A DNA stretch of 20,567 nucleotides from a virus, in the IMG/VR virus record IMGVR_UViG_3300001680_000259, positions 1 to 20,567 of that record; one strand, given 5' to 3'. The notes beneath the pieces were generated by a model, which was not told where the DNA came from, searched no databases, and saw only the letters and a list, made by a program, of their open reading frames with translations. Below are positions 1 through 9,043 of this stretch, piece after piece. The position numbers and the translations under genes were made by a program. Every line of letters starts with the position of its first letter. Position 1 is the first letter of the stretch.

Positions 1-1
1 C

Positions 2-3000
2 ACTGGAAAACCTAAGGTTAAGAGACAAAAGCCAGAGGAACCAGAGGAAGAGGTTAAGAAGAAAGTAGTTAAGAAACTTAAGAAACCTACCGCTAAGAAA
101 GTAGTTAAGAAGAAAGTAGTCGCTAAGAAACCTACCGCTAAGAAAGTAGTTAAACTTACTACTCCTAAGGAACTTAAGAAGCCTACCCTTACTACTAAAC
201 AGAAGTCATTTAATACTGCCAACAAAGCTGACCCTATTAAGAAGAAGAAGAAGTTAGCTAGTGCAACTGCAATCGGAACTTTGTATTCTAAACTTAGACC
301 AGAAAGTAGTACGGTTCGATACTCTAATTTAGATGCAGCAACGCAGGAAGAATTTAATAAAGCCTATTTAGGTGGTACGTTAACTGAAGAACTTATAAAC
401 GATATTGATGAACGTGGTGCTAAGAGTGTTGAGAAAGTAAAAGTTATGGCTGCAGCCGTAGCCAAGGATGAAACTAAAGTTGAAGAAGAACGTGCCGCAG
501 AGCAAGCGAGAATTGACAACGCAGCAAAACTTAAAGACGAAGTAGAGAGAGTATGGTTAAGCCAACAGACGCCGTACCTTGAATTTATTAGTGCATCGTT
601 TGCCGACTTCACTAAGACGGGTAAGAAAAAGTTTGAAGATAGGATTAGTACAGGTGAAGTTACTCTAGTAGGGCAGAAAGAAAAAGCTGTTGACTCATTA
701 CTACTTGACCAAGGTGCATTACCTAGAGCCATCACTAAGGCTATGCGTTCAGTAGACTCTCCTTTATTTAAAGCGGCTATGCGTGATGTGGCATACCTTA
801 CTTATATTAAGAAATCAGGTAAGAAGACAGACGTCTTAAAAGGCCCAGAGTTTATTGACTACATGCTTAATAACCTAAAGGTAGCTCAAGTTGAAAGAGA
901 CCTTGTGGCTGACGCATTACGTGAAGTTATGGCTGACAACCCTATTGAGGGCACAGCACTTAAAGACCATCCGATTGCTAAAGTTATACCACTTACTGCT
1001 AAGCAGACTAAGACAGTCGAGAAAGCCTGGGGTATGGATAAGCCGAAACAGACTAGAGCAAAAGTGGAAGAAGTCGAGGCAACAACCCCCGAGACCCTGA
1101 TTAATCGCTTAGACAGATTAAAACTCAGTGGCGCTAACAGGAGGAACGATGCTTCAGTTACTGAGATTGAGGGTTTGTTCAACCAGTTGACTGCTAAGGA
1201 ACTACGCAATACTAAGTGGCGTGACCACAATATTAAAGACTGGTTCGCTGATGGCAAGTTAATACTTAATCAGCGTTCATTCACTAACTCCGAAGGGCAG
1301 AGCCAACAACGACTAGCACCATCAACTACCAAAGTAGACATCAAGAAAGAAGGGCTTACATACGCCGACAAAATTAAAGCTGTTGCTGCAAAACCTAACA
1401 GGACAGCCCAGTTGGCTGAGCGTAAGAAGCAGGGGTTAACCCCGGAGCTTGATAACATATTAAAAGAAGCTGCACTAATAGCTGAACAAGAAGATACAGC
1501 GAAAGCTCAGACTGAGTCCCGCGTACAACAAGCAGATGAGTTTGGTTTACTCGACCAGTTCGGTACTATTGAAGACGACGACATGCAGTTCTTCGGTGAG
1601 CATAATGGTCATCCACTAAGACACAACGTAGGTGTTAGCGAAGTAAATCTAATTGCAGTTAACTTTATTAATAAGTTAAAGACTTCTCTAAAACCTACTA
1701 TCGATGTGTACCATGACACCGCAGCATTCATACGCGAGAATAAAAAGTTATTCGATAAAGCTAAAAGAACTGGTAAGTTCGATGAGAGCACTAACGCTAT
1801 GGCTTTCCATATGGGTAACGCTGTAGTTCTATTCAGTAGTAACATCCGAACTGAAAAACAAGTTAAGACAATCTTAGCTCACGAAATACTAGGTCACCAT
1901 GGTTTACGTTCAGTTGTATCTAAAGCAAAACTAAAAGCATTACTAGATAAGTTCTACAACACAGATGCTAACATCCGAAATATTGTAGACCACAGTGTTA
2001 CTATACACCACGTTGATAAATATATAGCTATTGAAGAAGCCATTGCTGATAAGGCAATGATATTAGATACGTCGTTGCTTAATAGAATCTGGACAATGAT
2101 TAAGAACGTACTGAATAAGGCAGGCCTTAAGTTCGGTGATGAGCTGTCTCGATATTGGGTAGGGCAAATACGCCGCTTCGTTCGCTATGGTCTTAACGAT
2201 GGCACGTTCAGTGTAGAAGATATACAGCAGGCGATGCACGACATGAGAGAACGCGGTAATAGTATTCGGTTTATGGAGCAACATACTAACGCTCAGTTAG
2301 GCAGTGACTTTATAGCAATGAATGCTCAGAATCGAGTCGACTCATTAACAGGTGGTATGGATGGTATTAGGGATTATATTCAGAACGAGCCTATACAGCG
2401 CCTGCTTAGAAAAGCAGGTGGCGCAAAGTCATTCCTAGGTGGAACACTTGAAGCACTACAAACTCTAAACCATAAGGCTACTCGAAGCGAAGGTCTGACA
2501 GACCTGTATGGTTTCTTTATGGCTGTGTCTAATGCTTCGAAGAATTTCTTAGACCACTATCAGTTGATGACTAAGACTCAATATTCAGCGGGCTGGTGGG
2601 GTAAACCAGATGCTACTAAGGAAGATAAACTAAAAGCAGGTGAACTATTAGCATTCACTTCCCTCTATAAGAAAAAGCAAGTAACTGATAACCAGTTAGA
2701 TAAAGTCCCTGACCTAGTTGTGTTTGATGAAACTGGTGGCGTAGCAAAAGATGAGCAGGCTTTTAAACAAGCTGAAAGCTTTGGTAGTATGACACTGAAC
2801 GAAGTTAGGAAAGGTATTAAGATTGCAGAAGACGGTTCAGTATGGGGTAAAAAAGACACAGCTCCGTGGCTACATGATGAGTCATTTACTGAAGACCATA
2901 TTATATGGCGGATGTATTTAGAGAATAGAAATGCTACTAACCAAGCTGCTATTGATGTACTTATTGCTGAAATTAAGGGTGCGTTCGCTGAGAAGACAGC

Positions 3001-5899
3001 ATACATTGATGACCTACGTAAGTTACGAGGCGCAACAGGTGAGCATCTATCTAGGGAAGATACTGAGTTCTTCCATAAGTCATTGCGTGAATACTTTACT
3101 ATGCGGGCTGAAGCTAGTACCCTCGAAGAAGACACATTAATATTAGATGAGGAATCTAAGCTGAGAGCCAACGAATGGCTAAACGCAATTATCCGTGGTA
3201 TGCATAATCCTCAAAAGCTTGTTGATATTAGAGCATCAGTAGAGAAAGGCACAGGTGAGCACGGTACTTTATTTAAAGGGCGTACTGATATCCTTAATAG
3301 TGTGCAAGCTATCCACGACAAAAAAGTTACGCAGGTACAAGCACAGAAAGTACAACATGTAATACAGAAGTTATTCATTACTGATAACCGTCTTGCTAAT
3401 GTTCAGATTGGCGCTAAGAGTACCATCATGGGTTCGTACGTACAGTTTGTTCGTAATGCTAAGTATCAAATTAGACTACAAGCATTCTTATATGAGGATG
3501 GTGTGAAGGGTGCATCTATTCGTTTAAGTGAAGAAATGAGAGCGCAGATGCCGTACTACCAAGTTGCAACTAAGGAACAAGCTGCTAGCATTGTTAATTT
3601 CTTGGACAGTACTATAAGTAAAACATCATCTGGTAAGGTTAGAGTTATTAAGGTTAAAGATGTTGATGACCAAGAGCGTAGTGTAATAATAGAACCACGT
3701 TGGGGTACTGCTCCTAAGCAATCACCGTCATCTGGTTCTGTATCATATAGAGACATTGCAGGCTTACTTATTAGGTTGGATATTAAGTTAACCCCAACCC
3801 AAAATGAAAGAATTGTAACCGCAACGGCACGCTATGAATCACAAGCGCGTAAGCACTTGATGAGAACAGGTAACCCAGGTTGGGATAAGAATGTACTGAA
3901 GAATATTGCTTCATACCTAGAGACTAAAGCGCACATTGCTGCTAAGAGTGAGTACCGTTATGCGATTGATAGACTGATGGCTGATGAGAGTAAGTGGCGT
4001 GGTCATAGAGCAACACTAGTAAAACTTGCTAACGAGTTAACTGACGCAAATAAATTAGACAATGAAGAAGCGAAGTTCATAGCGAAGCAACGCTTCGATA
4101 CGTATGCATATATGTATCGTTACTCAGCTGATATGAATGTTAGTGGTATCGAAACAGTTAAAGTAGATGGTAAAGACATCGAGTTAAAACTTGAAGGTCG
4201 TGGAGAATACTACCGCGATGAAGGAAGAAAGCTAATAGCGTGGTATGACCAGACCAGGAATATTGTAACCAGTACTGAGGATTTATTATCTGGGTCACTT
4301 GGGTCACAACTTAAACTTGCCACCGTAACCATGCAATTAGGTATGAGTTTTGCTACGGCGGCTGTGAACTTAACTTCTATCCCCCTACTTACTATACCTA
4401 ACCTAGCCACTTATAATCAGAAACGAGGCTTCGGTGGAGGCTTCGGTTTCTCTAAAGCTTCCGCAGCAGTGGGTAAAGCAACATCCGATATTAAGAATAC
4501 TAAATTTGGTACGACTGAGTTCTTATATGACATGGTTAAGAACTGGGATAAATCAAAAATGTACAACGAGTACGGCCTAACACTTGATGAAGCTGTGTTC
4601 CTAAGAGATGAAACTGAGCGCGGAACTATGGCTCCTGCACAGATGAATGCATTGCTTGGTTCATCACGTGGTGGTGTCCATTCTGCTTGGGCTATCAAAG
4701 GTATTACAGGTTGGATGTATGCGTTCTCACAGACTGAGCAGTTAAACAGACGTGTATCTGGTTTGGCAGCATATAGATTAGAGCGTGATAGATTTATGGC
4801 GGCGAATCCTAATGCAAGTACAGCCGAGATTCAGGATTATGCTAAAACAAAAGCAGGTCAGTTTGTGTACGACAGTCAAGGTAACTATGACATGTACAAC
4901 AGACCTGAGATTGCTCGTGGTAACTTGTTCCAGTACCCTATGATGTATAAGCAATTCACTCTGTCGGCAATCAAATTATTTGCTCAGATGGATGTGAAAG
5001 GTAGAACCTATGCAATGGGATTACTATTCTTAGTAGCTGGTATGAAAGGTATGCCATTCGCTGACGACATCATGGACTTACTAGATACGCTAATACAATT
5101 CTTCGGTATTAAAATGCCGACAATAGAGAAGGCGGCATTAGAAATTGTTGAGGACGTAGCCCCCGGCATGGGGCCATATTTCATGAGGGGTGTTGCAGAT
5201 AGATGGTTCGGTGGAACGATATCGACTAGACTTGGCTTCGGTGATTTATTCCCATTAACTGGAATGCTTAAAGCAGGTTCAGACCCATGGCGAGAGGCAG
5301 AGAATTTATTCGGCCCAGTATGGACAACAGGTAAGGGTATCCTAGGTACAGCAGGACAGATAAGTAAGTATGGGTTAGAAGCCATCGGCTTAAGAGAAGG
5401 TCGTACGGATGGACGTACTATTCTTCGAGAGATGCCAGTAACAGCGGTACGTGCTATCACTGATGGATACACGTTCTATACTGACGGTATGATTACTAAT
5501 GCTCAAGGCAAAGTAGTGTCACGAGATATGACAACATGGACAGCATTCACAAGGCTGTTAGGATTCTATCCTTCAGTTGCTACTGCGGAGAATGATATTG
5601 TTAGAATGTCTAAACAGACATCGGATTATGCTAAGGACATACGTGCTGAGTTCCGTAATGCGTACATCAAAGCAAAGATTGGGAAGGATACAGAAACCAT
5701 GCAACAGGTTATTAGAGACGTTAATAACTGGAATGCTGAGACGAGAGGTACTGAGTTTTATATGCGCAACTTCCTTAAGTCAGCGAATAGAGCATACCGC
5801 GAATGGAATAAAACCACCTCGGAAAGATTCCTCAAGTCTGCACCAAAAGGTATCAGACCTGAGACGAAGTGGCTAATGGATGTTTTTGTAAACGAATAG
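2..5899 (+). CDS. Giant polyvalent virion/ejection protein with zincin-like peptidase motif, 5' end cut by window edge
   Basis: The frame is open from position 2 to the TAG at 5897-5899, giving at least 1,965 residues; the true start lies left of the window. A TTG at 281 is only an internal codon, because the upstream 93 codons are open and encode a lysine-rich region (KKVVKK, KPTAKK units). Around residue 627 (counted from position 2) there is HEILGHHG, and about 51 residues later EEAIAD. This is the HExxxH plus downstream glutamate layout of the zincin-like domains in phage polyvalent proteins. Residues about 1437-1470 and 1670-1704 are hydrophobic, and about 1740 reads RLGFGDLFPLTG, resembling the LPD38/PLxRFG C-terminal domain of such proteins. 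Known family members are very large virion proteins thought to enter the host with the DNA. I infer an ejected structural protein with possible protease activity; the middle 1,000 residues I do not recognise. The gene ends tail to tail with the opposite-strand operon, with no base between the stop codons. Confidence 0.85.
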   Translation, partial: TGKPKVKRQKPEEPEEEVKKKVVKKLKKPTAKKVVKKKVVAKKPTAKKVVKLTTPKELKKPTLTTKQKSFNTANKADPIKKKKKLASATAIGTLYSKLRPESSTVRYSNLDAATQEEFNKAYLGGTLTEELINDIDERGAKSVEKVKVMAAAVAKDETKVEEERAAEQARIDNAAKLKDEVERVWLSQQTPYLEFISASFADFTKTGKKKFEDRISTGEVTLVGQKEKAVDSLLLDQGALPRAITKAMRSVDSPLFKAAMRDVAYLTYIKKSGKKTDVLKGPEFIDYMLNNLKVAQVERDLVADALREVMADNPIEGTALKDHPIAKVIPLTAKQTKTVEKAWGMDKPKQTRAKVEEVEATTPETLINRLDRLKLSGANRRNDASVTEIEGLFNQLTAKELRNTKWRDHNIKDWFADGKLILNQRSFTNSEGQSQQRLAPSTTKVDIKKEGLTYADKIKAVAAKPNRTAQLAERKKQGLTPELDNILKEAALIAEQEDTAKAQTESRVQQADEFGLLDQFGTIEDDDMQFFGEHNGHPLRHNVGVSEVNLIAVNFINKLKTSLKPTIDVYHDTAAFIRENKKLFDKAKRTGKFDESTNAMAFHMGNAVVLFSSNIRTEKQVKTILAHEILGHHGLRSVVSKAKLKALLDKFYNTDANIRNIVDHSVTIHHVDKYIAIEEAIADKAMILDTSLLNRIWTMIKNVLNKAGLKFGDELSRYWVGQIRRFVRYGLNDGTFSVEDIQQAMHDMRERGNSIRFMEQHTNAQLGSDFIAMNAQNRVDSLTGGMDGIRDYIQNEPIQRLLRKAGGAKSFLGGTLEALQTLNHKATRSEGLTDLYGFFMAVSNASKNFLDHYQLMTKTQYSAGWWGKPDATKEDKLKAGELLAFTSLYKKKQVTDNQLDKVPDLVVFDETGGVAKDEQAFKQAESFGSMTLNEVRKGIKIAEDGSVWGKKDTAPWLHDESFTEDHIIWRMYLENRNATNQAAIDVLIAEIKGAFAEKTAYIDDLRKLRGATGEHLSREDTEFFHKSLREYFTMRAEASTLEEDTLILDEESKLRANEWLNAIIRGMHNPQKLVDIRASVEKGTGEHGTLFKGRTDILNSVQAIHDKKVTQVQAQKVQHVIQKLFITDNRLANVQIGAKSTIMGSYVQFVRNAKYQIRLQAFLYEDGVKGASIRLSEEMRAQMPYYQVATKEQAASIVNFLDSTISKTSSGKVRVIKVKDVDDQERSVIIEPRWGTAPKQSPSSGSVSYRDIAGLLIRLDIKLTPTQNERIVTATARYESQARKHLMRTGNPGWDKNVLKNIASYLETKAHIAAKSEYRYAIDRLMADESKWRGHRATLVKLANELTDANKLDNEEAKFIAKQRFDTYAYMYRYSADMNVSGIETVKVDGKDIELKLEGRGEYYRDEGRKLIAWYDQTRNIVTSTEDLLSGSLGSQLKLATVTMQLGMSFATAAVNLTSIPLLTIPNLATYNQKRGFGGGFGFSKASAAVGKATSDIKNTKFGTTEFLYDMVKNWDKSKMYNEYGLTLDEAVFLRDETERGTMAPAQMNALLGSSRGGVHSAWAIKGITGWMYAFSQTEQLNRRVSGLAAYRLERDRFMAANPNASTAEIQDYAKTKAGQFVYDSQGNYDMYNRPEIARGNLFQYPMMYKQFTLSAIKLFAQMDVKGRTYAMGLLFLVAGMKGMPFADDIMDLLDTLIQFFGIKMPTIEKAALEIVEDVAPGMGPYFMRGVADRWFGGTISTRLGFGDLFPLTGMLKAGSDPWREAENLFGPVWTTGKGILGTAGQISKYGLEAIGLREGRTDGRTILREMPVTAVRAITDGYTFYTDGMITNAQGKVVSRDMTTWTAFTRLLGFYPSVATAENDIVRMSKQTSDYAKDIRAEFRNAYIKAKIGKDTETMQQVIRDVNNWNAETRGTEFYMRNFLKSANRAYREWNKTTSERFLKSAPKGIRPETKWLMDVFVNE
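79..153 (+). repeat. Two 30-bp direct repeats, 45 bp apart, coding lysine-rich tract
   Basis: A 30-base sequence at 79-108 is repeated exactly at 124-153, a period of 45 bases (15 codons), so the reading frame is kept. It encodes KKPTAKKVV-type units inside a longer Lys/Val/Pro/Thr-rich stretch (positions 2-265), similar in style to histone H1-like or AlgP-like basic tails. Such tracts bind nucleic acid in other proteins; here that role is inferred only. Confidence 0.8.
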
Positions 5900-6550
5900 T
5901 TACGCCATCTTTATTTGACCGAAGGTTAAATCTTCTGCTGCTGTATCAGCATCATCCAATATACCTTGTAGTCTAGGATGGTTAAGGTTAATACCGACAA
6001 CATAAGACTGACCAAGTTTAATCGGTGTGTTCTTACCTAGGAAACATTTCTTAGACCTAGGAGTTGCATCAATATGCTCACCTTTCAACTCGTTGCAGAA
6101 TGATTTGTAGTCATGGCCTTTCATAGATAACCATTTACGGAAGTGAGTACGGTCTAACATAAGCGTACCACTGTCAAATACAGCTGTCATTGAGTTACGG
6201 TGGACATCAAACCTAACACGTATCTCTCCACGAGGTAAGCGTTGGAAGTCAACCACGGGCTTCTGTCCTGCTGTATGCATAATAGTAACGGCAACATCAG
6301 CAAAGTCATTGAGGTACTCTGCAATAATATCAAACGAATCCATCTTGCTTTCAGCGGCAACAGTACGGATAGCACCTATCTGTTCCAGCACCCATTCAGT
6401 ACCCTTGGTATAGTCATAGTCGATAAGACCCCAGTCCTTAGCAAGTTTAGATGCTAGGTCTGATAGGATAATTGCTTGCTCCCAGTAGCGTTCTTCGCCA
6501 CTGAATCGTGCGTCATATCTTATATGGAAATTGTCAGTTGCTCTAACAAC
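5900..6550 (-). CDS. C-terminal part of the primase-helicase, out of frame with the upstream part
   Basis: This - strand frame is open from 6550 to the TAA at 5900-5902 (about 216 codons), but it has no ATG, and its only usual start codon is a GTG at 6391 without a Shine-Dalgarno sequence, lying in the middle of a conserved-looking stretch. The protein reads EERYWEQ, then DWGLIDYDY, then the winged-helix-like FRKWLSMKGHDYKSF and LGKNTPIKLGQSYVVGINL. From memory this resembles the usual C-terminal third of phage primase-helicases of the DUF927-like type, which continues after the NYGHVG motif found at the end of the neighbouring upstream frame. It is in the -1 frame relative to that gene, and the two open frames overlap at 6520-6550. 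I infer one protein of about 940 residues broken by a single-base frame change, by mutation, sequence error or an unusual recoding event. No classical slippery heptamer is seen in the overlap. Confidence 0.7.
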   Translation of the reverse strand, partial: VVRATDNFHIRYDARFSGEERYWEQAIILSDLASKLAKDWGLIDYDYTKGTEWVLEQIGAIRTVAAESKMDSFDIIAEYLNDFADVAVTIMHTAGQKPVVDFQRLPRGEIRVRFDVHRNSMTAVFDSGTLMLDRTHFRKWLSMKGHDYKSFCNELKGEHIDATPRSKKCFLGKNTPIKLGQSYVVGINLNHPRLQGILDDADTAAEDLTFGQIKMA

Positions 6551-8706
6551 TTAGATATGAATATGTGACCTACATGTCCGTAGTTACTTGTTATAAAGTT
6601 ATAGATGTTTCGCCCTGCTTCACTGTTCTTAGTAAACAATTCATGCGGTGGTACAGTTACCTCTAGTAAACGTGCCATCTGTGCATCAGTATCTAATCCA
6701 GACGCAATTAACTTAGACTGCAATGACTTGTTTGTAGATACAACAACTGGCATAGCCCACGTCTTTGCTTCTTTCTCAACAGCAGAACGATTTAGTCTAG
6801 CCTTATCTCTACCTTGGCTCACCCAGTAACAGAAGTCACCAACCTCTTTGTCTTGCATCATGGTTACTTCATCCACTGTCATCGGTAAGTGAGCGTACAT
6901 ACCCATCCTATTGAACAGTGTGTTCTGAGTAAACTTTGCAGCGAAGTGTAACTTCTCTGGGTCGCCATAGATAGACTGTATCCAGTACTGTGCTAGTGTT
7001 TTACCACCACCAGTTGGGCCATATAACGACACAGTTAATCCTTTCAGTCCTGTGAAATTAAATAGTGGTGATGAGAATCCTACACCTAGCGCAAACATAT
7101 GGCTCGGCATATGTGCTTTCTCTAGCATGTTAGTCATCTTAGTCCACGCTTTAGCGTCACCACTTTTGCCATACATGTCAGCACCCATTGCATTTGATGC
7201 AGTGGATAGTGATACTTTGTCTTCTTTAATTACACCAGTAACATCTTTGTGTATTACAGTATCGCCTATAACAAAGTGCGTATTCTTTTCCTTCCACCCC
7301 ATTGTCGAGTAGAGGTTAGTCATGGTACGGATTTGTCTTAACTCTTCCATGTAAGTTCGTAGCATAAGTTGAAAATACTCCGTCTGTCGTTTATTAAATA
7401 ACACTATACCCTGGTCTGCTATAGCAGTGGGGAACTCTCTACTCCCATCAGTTAGGAATGCTTGCCGCAGTATCAGTTCAGTCCATCCAATATGAGGGCG
7501 TTTCCAGTGGTATCTCACCACCTCATATCCTAAGTGGTCATCACGACCGTAGCCTACTGGGTATATATCAAACTTACACACATCAATATCAGTATCATCA
7601 ATGGTCATCTTGATACCCTGCTTCGTCCTCTTAAATGGTTTCGGCATAGGTACTGAGTTCGCTACCTTGTCTGGTGCTTCAGCAGTAACTTCTACTTCTT
7701 GATACTGAATACCCAGTCGTGCAGGTGAGCCAACTTTGTCTTTGTACTTACATCCTCTACAACCACTTGGTCTATCAGATTGGAACTTAGAACATGTAGT
7801 CGGGCCAGTAGCATTATCCTTCCACTGTATAACTTTGTTGCGTGTTACTGATTCAGAGTATGAGTCATGACCCTCACTCCATTTGATTGCTGTTTCTTCT
7901 GGGTCTACACAGAATGCAGCAACTCCGATAAGGCTATACCATAATGGCTCTGGTACATTCTCTTGGTTCTTGATTGCCCAACTAATCTGCTGACACTTAC
8001 TTGCTACAACAGAACCTACGGCAGGTGGGAACTCTTGTTCGACTGCTAAGTTTCCTAGCAATGAACTCTCACGTGGTTGCCGTGATACATGGTCCGGGGT
8101 ATACTGTACGTAATTCTCCAGTGTATCTGAAAGAGCTTCAGGTGTAACAGGTTCAGCATCCATCAATAACTTTACTTCATTACCGTTCTTGGGGTTGTGT
8201 GTTCCAACTGGTCTTAATACTAAGGCACTGTTAGTTGTTAGCCCTGCATCAATCTTGAAGTCCTTCTCTGCCGCTGCTAGTTTCATAGCGTTAGCAATAG
8301 CAAACCATTTGTGTGGTTCTAGTTCTCTAGTGAGTACCCAGTAAACATGTAGTCCGTTACCCGAGAATATAACCATGGGTTTCGGTAGTTGCATTTCGGT
8401 AACAAACTCACCTAATGCAGTTAGTCCTTCTCGCCATGATGGATATGGCTTTGTCTCTCCACAGTCTACATCTAATGCAACCACCTTGGTTGCTCTGACG
8501 TTATCTTGTTTCCTACTACCTTTTTCTCTAAAGGCTGATATTGCATAATAGGTATTGTTTTTAGTTTGGTCTGACCTAATACAGACCTTTGCTAATTCGT
8601 CTACGCTGTCAAAGAACCCTTGTCTATTACCATCTTTGTTGATAACTGTTGTGACATAAAATCCCTCGGTTGGTAGAACGCGCCGTAAAAATTCCAACGT
8701 GTTCAT
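6520..8706 (-). CDS. Primase-polymerase / superfamily 3-like helicase, N-terminal and central parts
   Basis: The ATG at 8706 follows a strong GAGGAGG ribosome site. Residues 1-180 look like an archaeo-eukaryotic type primase (PrimPol): ALDVDCG with D79 and D81, SGNGLH with H120, D153, and LRPVGTHNPK with R165. Next come C305, C316 and C319 in a CxxF...CxGC pattern typical of the region after such primases. The helicase part has Walker A GPTGGGKT (563-570), Walker B MTVDEV (D612, E613), sensor-like STNK (N659) and an arginine at 679. The enzyme should prime and unwind DNA at the phage fork, together with the polymerase and ssDNA-binding protein in this operon. The frame stops at 6520, just after the NYGHVG motif (709-714), and the expected C-terminal domain continues in the -1 frame (5900-6550). 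It lies directly downstream of an intrinsic terminator, so its expression may depend on read-through. Confidence 0.9.
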   Translation of the reverse strand: MNTLEFLRRVLPTEGFYVTTVINKDGNRQGFFDSVDELAKVCIRSDQTKNNTYYAISAFREKGSRKQDNVRATKVVALDVDCGETKPYPSWREGLTALGEFVTEMQLPKPMVIFSGNGLHVYWVLTRELEPHKWFAIANAMKLAAAEKDFKIDAGLTTNSALVLRPVGTHNPKNGNEVKLLMDAEPVTPEALSDTLENYVQYTPDHVSRQPRESSLLGNLAVEQEFPPAVGSVVASKCQQISWAIKNQENVPEPLWYSLIGVAAFCVDPEETAIKWSEGHDSYSESVTRNKVIQWKDNATGPTTCSKFQSDRPSGCRGCKYKDKVGSPARLGIQYQEVEVTAEAPDKVANSVPMPKPFKRTKQGIKMTIDDTDIDVCKFDIYPVGYGRDDHLGYEVVRYHWKRPHIGWTELILRQAFLTDGSREFPTAIADQGIVLFNKRQTEYFQLMLRTYMEELRQIRTMTNLYSTMGWKEKNTHFVIGDTVIHKDVTGVIKEDKVSLSTASNAMGADMYGKSGDAKAWTKMTNMLEKAHMPSHMFALGVGFSSPLFNFTGLKGLTVSLYGPTGGGKTLAQYWIQSIYGDPEKLHFAAKFTQNTLFNRMGMYAHLPMTVDEVTMMQDKEVGDFCYWVSQGRDKARLNRSAVEKEAKTWAMPVVVSTNKSLQSKLIASGLDTDAQMARLLEVTVPPHELFTKNSEAGRNIYNFITSNYGHVGHIFISKLLEQLTISI

Positions 8707-8721
8707 TTGTCCTCCTCAAAT

Positions 8722-8744
8722 AAAAAAGGGGAGTGTTCCCCTTT
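8722..8744 (-). terminator. Intrinsic terminator between HTH gene and primase-helicase
   Basis: On the - strand an 8-bp stem (AAAGGGGA with TCCCCTTT) closes a four-base ACAC loop and runs into a T-rich stretch. It lies 12 bases after the HTH gene stop and ends just before the Shine-Dalgarno of the primase-helicase. No comparable T-tail exists on the + strand. It should stop or reduce transcription into the primase gene, which has no visible promoter of its own in the 49-base gap. Confidence 0.75.
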
Positions 8745-8755
8745 CTCTAGTCTGT

Positions 8756-9043
8756 TTAATGATACTCCGATAAATACTTAATGAGTCTCTTTTTTCTATC
8801 GGCAGGTTCCATGGCTATAACCTCGGGTGCAGGCCATCCTTTATCTTGCATAACTGCTAATAGTTTTCGAAGTGTAGTACGCATTAACTTGTCATTGTCC
8901 TTACGCATTACTGAACCTTTTCGCCAACTATAGTAAGTCATCCGTGATATACCTATCACTGACGCTATGTCAGTGACAGTCAATAGCATATGCTTTCGAA
9001 GTGACTCCACTTTAGAAAAATCAAGTGGAGATTTGTTAGTCAT
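8756..9043 (-). CDS. Small Xre-like helix-turn-helix protein
   Basis: Ninety-five residues. The chosen ATG at 9043 has a GGGGAAG ribosome site and overlaps the stop of the upstream gene by 8 bases; a TTG two codons earlier is a less likely start. Residues about 16-43 (LRKHMLLTVTDIASVIGISRMTYYSWRKG region) form a helix-turn-helix of the Xre/Cro type, with TDIASVIGIS as the turn and SRMTYYSW as the recognition helix. The rest is basic and helical. It probably binds DNA and may regulate the phage operon, or act at the replication start. It is followed after 12 bases by an intrinsic terminator, which places it at the end of a transcription unit. The target is unknown. Confidence 0.8.
   Translation of the reverse strand: MTNKSPLDFSKVESLRKHMLLTVTDIASVIGISRMTYYSWRKGSVMRKDNDKLMRTTLRKLLAVMQDKGWPAPEVIAMEPADRKKRLIKYLSEYH

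Noticed and set aside
1432-1443. 12-bp perfect palindrome GGGGTTAACCCC
   Set aside because: Single copy inside a coding region; nothing else supports a site.
2401-2418. Hairpin CCTGCTT-AGAA-AAGCAGG in the giant gene
   Set aside because: It lies within coding sequence and has no T-tract, so it is not a terminator.
6187-6457. Alternative ORFs on both strands across the primase C-terminal region
   Set aside because: Their sequences have no protein-like composition and overlap the convincing C-terminal helicase frame.
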